Assembly (NCBI GenBank): GCA_964538065.1
Contig: CAZIDG010000011.1
Coordinates: 6,604-70,603, forward strand
Direction of reading: 5' to 3'
DNA: 64,000 bases
From: G963664225 sp964538065
GTDB taxonomy: Bacteria > Verrucomicrobiota > Verrucomicrobiia > Limisphaerales > UBA1319
Of this stretch, positions 62,404-64,000 are shown one piece after another. Every line of letters starts with the position of its first letter. Positions within the stretch are counted from its first letter, which is position 1. A program made the translations under genes and the position numbers. The notes under the pieces are model-generated. The model saw only the letters and a list, made by a program, of their open reading frames with translations, searched no databases and had not been told where the DNA came from.

Positions 62404-63061
62404 ACATCCTTTTCCACTTCGGCGTCATGATGCCATTAAACATCACGCCATGAATGGTGTCAAACGCCTGCTGCACGGTCAGCCCAAGGCGAGTCAACGC
62501 CTCCGGTGTCACAATGTACTGTATCGAATTCAACAGCACCTCGATCACGACCCGTGCATCCATATCCTTTCGAACCATGCCGGCTCGACGTCCCTCCTCG
62601 AATAAACGCCCGAACACCTCAGGGATCATATTAGCCCTGAAATTGTGAATCATTTTAAAAGCCTCCGGCGCATGCCGCTGCAAATCGTACATAAACACCG
62701 GTTTCACATCGCTCACGCGCTTCGAGATGAAATCCACCAAGGCGATGGACTTGGTTTGAAAATCCAGCGTGGGATCATTGCTGATGCGGAGCATCCCTTG
62801 CTGGATGTCGTCAAACCGACGCTGGAGCATCGCCTCAAGCACCTCCGTCTTGGAGGCAAAATGGGCGTAAAGCGTCTTTTTACTCATGCCCAACTCGGCA
62901 GCCAGGTCATCCATGGTAATGCGGCTGAAGCCATGATTCATAAACCGCTCCTCGGCCATGGCAAGAATGCGAATGCGCACCTGGTCCTTTGGTGAAGGCG
63001 CCTTTGCGTGGGCATTCACCGCCGGAACAGGCCTGGCATCTGGACTGGAACAATTGGCCAT
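62381..63061 (-). CDS. TetR-family regulator of the export operon
   Basis: The 226-aa regulator shows the TetR helix-turn-helix (RILAMAEERFMNHGFSRITM, then DDLAAELGMSKKTLYAHFAS) and a C-terminal helical ligand-binding domain like that of CecR/YbiH. The ATG at 63061 has GGTGGT before it and puts the start just downstream of an inverted repeat; the frame is open to 63151. It is the first gene of the unit tetR-hlyD-ATPase-permease, so it very likely controls its own operon and responds to an exported compound. Confidence 0.9.
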   Translation of the reverse strand: MANCSSPDARPVPAVNAHAKAPSPKDQVRIRILAMAEERFMNHGFSRITMDDLAAELGMSKKTLYAHFASKTEVLEAMLQRRFDDIQQGMLRISNDPTLDFQTKSIALVDFISKRVSDVKPVFMYDLQRHAPEAFKMIHNFRANMIPEVFGRLFEEGRRAGMVRKDMDARVVIEVLLNSIQYIVTPEALTRLGLTVQQAFDTIHGVMFNGIMTPKWKRMYEATRGK

Positions 63062-63067
63062 ACCACC

Positions 63068-63099
63068 ATGGAAACCCATATCGTTTTCCAAGTTTCCAT
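63068..63099. promoter_or_regulatory. Candidate TetR operator
   Basis: ATGGAAAC (63068-63075) and GTTTCCAT (63092-63099) form perfect inverted arms with a 16-bp spacer. A further GTTTTCCA lies at 63083-63090. The site is 7 bp upstream of the chosen tetR start, where an autoregulatory operator is expected. Confidence 0.5.
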
Positions 63100-63259
63100 A
63101 GAACGCGCCCCCTGTCAATAGTGCATCGCATTCATTCATGGTGCAGTGCACGTCTGATTCTGGTGCACCTCAGGTGTAAAGGGGCTTAGGAACGTCGATG
63201 ATGCGCGACCTGCCGCCTGGGATTGGCATCAGGCCTCGTATGCCCCCCACGCGTGCCAT

Positions 63260-63898
63260 TCATCCCTTCACCTGCAATCTCTTGACGTCCCCCTGCTGCA
63301 GCGCCTCAAGATTTTGCGCTATCTTCTCCGGTGGCCAATCCCACCATCGGATGCTCAAGAGCATCTCAATGGTCGCATCATCATAGCGTTTACGAATGAT
63401 CCGGGCAGGGACTCCCCCGACAATCGCATATGGCGGCACATCCTTTGTCACCAAGGCCCGTGTGCCAATGATTGCCCCATCGCCGATGTGCACGCCCGCC
63501 ATGATGACGGCTTCAAATCCAATCCAGACATCATTCCCAATCACAATATCCCCCTTGTTGTCCCAGGCGTTTGTCACAGGTGATTTGTCATTCCATGCCT
63601 GGGCGAGGACAGGAAATGGATAGGTGGACAGGGCGCTCAGCCGATGGTTTGCCCCATTCATAATGAACCTGGCGCCACAGGCAATCGAACAAAACCGCCC
63701 GATCACCAATCGATCGTGGTTACAGGATGGATAATGATACAACACATTTCGTTTTTCGAACTGGGTTGGATCCTCAAAATCGTGATAAAACGTGTAATCG
63801 CCCACAATGATGTTCGGGTTCGTCACAACGCTTTTCAGATAGCAGATTGTGGAATCGCCAGGGCGAGGAAATCGAATATTTGGATCAAAAGACGACAT
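63260..63898 (-). CDS. Vat-like xenobiotic/streptogramin A acetyltransferase
   Basis: The 212-aa enzyme belongs to the left-handed beta-helix hexapeptide acetyltransferases of the CatB/Vat group. Family motifs are VGDYTFYHD, NVLYHYP, IGRFCSIACGARFIMNGANH (catalytic His85), STYPFPVL, GDIVIGNDVWIGFEAVIMAG and YAIVGGVPARIIRKRY, ending SIRWWDWP. Vat enzymes acetylate streptogramin A, but many chromosomal members have other substrates. The ATG at 63898 gives the usual N-terminus; an in-frame ATG at 63997 would add 33 residues without family support. It lies upstream of, and on the same strand as, the TetR/HlyD export operon. Confidence 0.85.
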   Translation of the reverse strand: MSSFDPNIRFPRPGDSTICYLKSVVTNPNIIVGDYTFYHDFEDPTQFEKRNVLYHYPSCNHDRLVIGRFCSIACGARFIMNGANHRLSALSTYPFPVLAQAWNDKSPVTNAWDNKGDIVIGNDVWIGFEAVIMAGVHIGDGAIIGTRALVTKDVPPYAIVGGVPARIIRKRYDDATIEMLLSIRWWDWPPEKIAQNLEALQQGDVKRLQVKG

Positions 63899-64000
63899 GG
63901 TAATAATGCAATCCTGAAAGCAACCCAATCGTTGCTTATTCTGATTCTTACGCCGTGACGGGAACTTTGCCAAGCCCGGTGTCCACGGCCATCCCATGCC

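Noticed and set aside
1..64000. rRNA and tRNA genes, prophage or intact insertion sequence
   Set aside because: No tRNA T-loop patterns, rRNA sequence, integrase or complete transposase was recognised. By-eye scanning could miss a single tRNA.

Overview
The window is about 64 kb of bacterial chromosome. The gene content points to the Verrucomicrobiota. The markers are a lone pseudopilin with an H-X9-DG-like motif, giant secreted lamin-tail/CotH proteins, a GxGYxYP-family protein, an EpsI-fused exosortase, a Tat-exported Gfo/Idh/MocA oxidoreductase and a PQQ-propeller protein beginning with a YRGPNHDG-type motif. This placement is inferred from gene content; no rRNA or tRNA gene was recognised.

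Layout. 1-6.7 kb: a truncated LacI-type regulator with a candidate operator, a GxGYxYP-family secreted protein, an exosortase-EpsI fusion overlapping a TPR membrane protein, and cutC. 6.9-22.2 kb: a carbon-catabolism region. An AraC/RhaS-like regulator diverges from rhaA-rhaT-lutABC (rhamnose isomerase, rhamnose/H+ symporter, LutABC lactate oxidation). Then come a 747-aa acyl-CoA dehydrogenase and an ETF-quinone oxidoreductase, a pseudopilin gene on the other strand, then etfB-etfA, an ABM-domain protein and an iron-dependent alcohol dehydrogenase. Together these could turn rhamnose-derived lactaldehyde into lactate/pyruvate or propanediol and pass electrons through ETF to quinone. Rhamnulokinase and rhamnulose-phosphate aldolase are not in the window.

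22.2-38.2 kb: four very large secreted lamin-tail-domain (LTD) proteins on the minus strand. They alternate LTD-only (about 800 aa) and LTD+CotH kinase-like (about 1650-1900 aa), which looks like a duplicated two-gene unit. 38.4-44 kb: a small conserved-looking protein, a small lipoprotein, a secreted protein, a DPP7-like S46 peptidase and a Tat-exported oxidoreductase.

44-54 kb: a stand-alone transposase N-terminal domain with a perfect inverted repeat upstream, an OmpA-family protein, a radical SAM protein, a DUF418 membrane protein, a PQQ propeller protein, gcvT-gcvH, an HU-family protein, hisS and a convergent RNase D gene. 54-64 kb: a RACo-like corrinoid-protein activator, a UbiA-family prenyltransferase, a NUDIX hydrolase, a Ser/Thr kinase-like protein with altered catalytic residues, a methyltransferase, a TetR-controlled HlyD/ABC export operon and a Vat-like acetyltransferase.

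All functions are assigned by reading motifs and family resemblance by eye; no database search was possible. The clearest candidates for something undescribed are the duplicated LTD/CotH array, the rhamnose-lactate-ETF cluster with its unusual long acyl-CoA dehydrogenase, the solo transposase domain with its palindrome, and the altered kinase.
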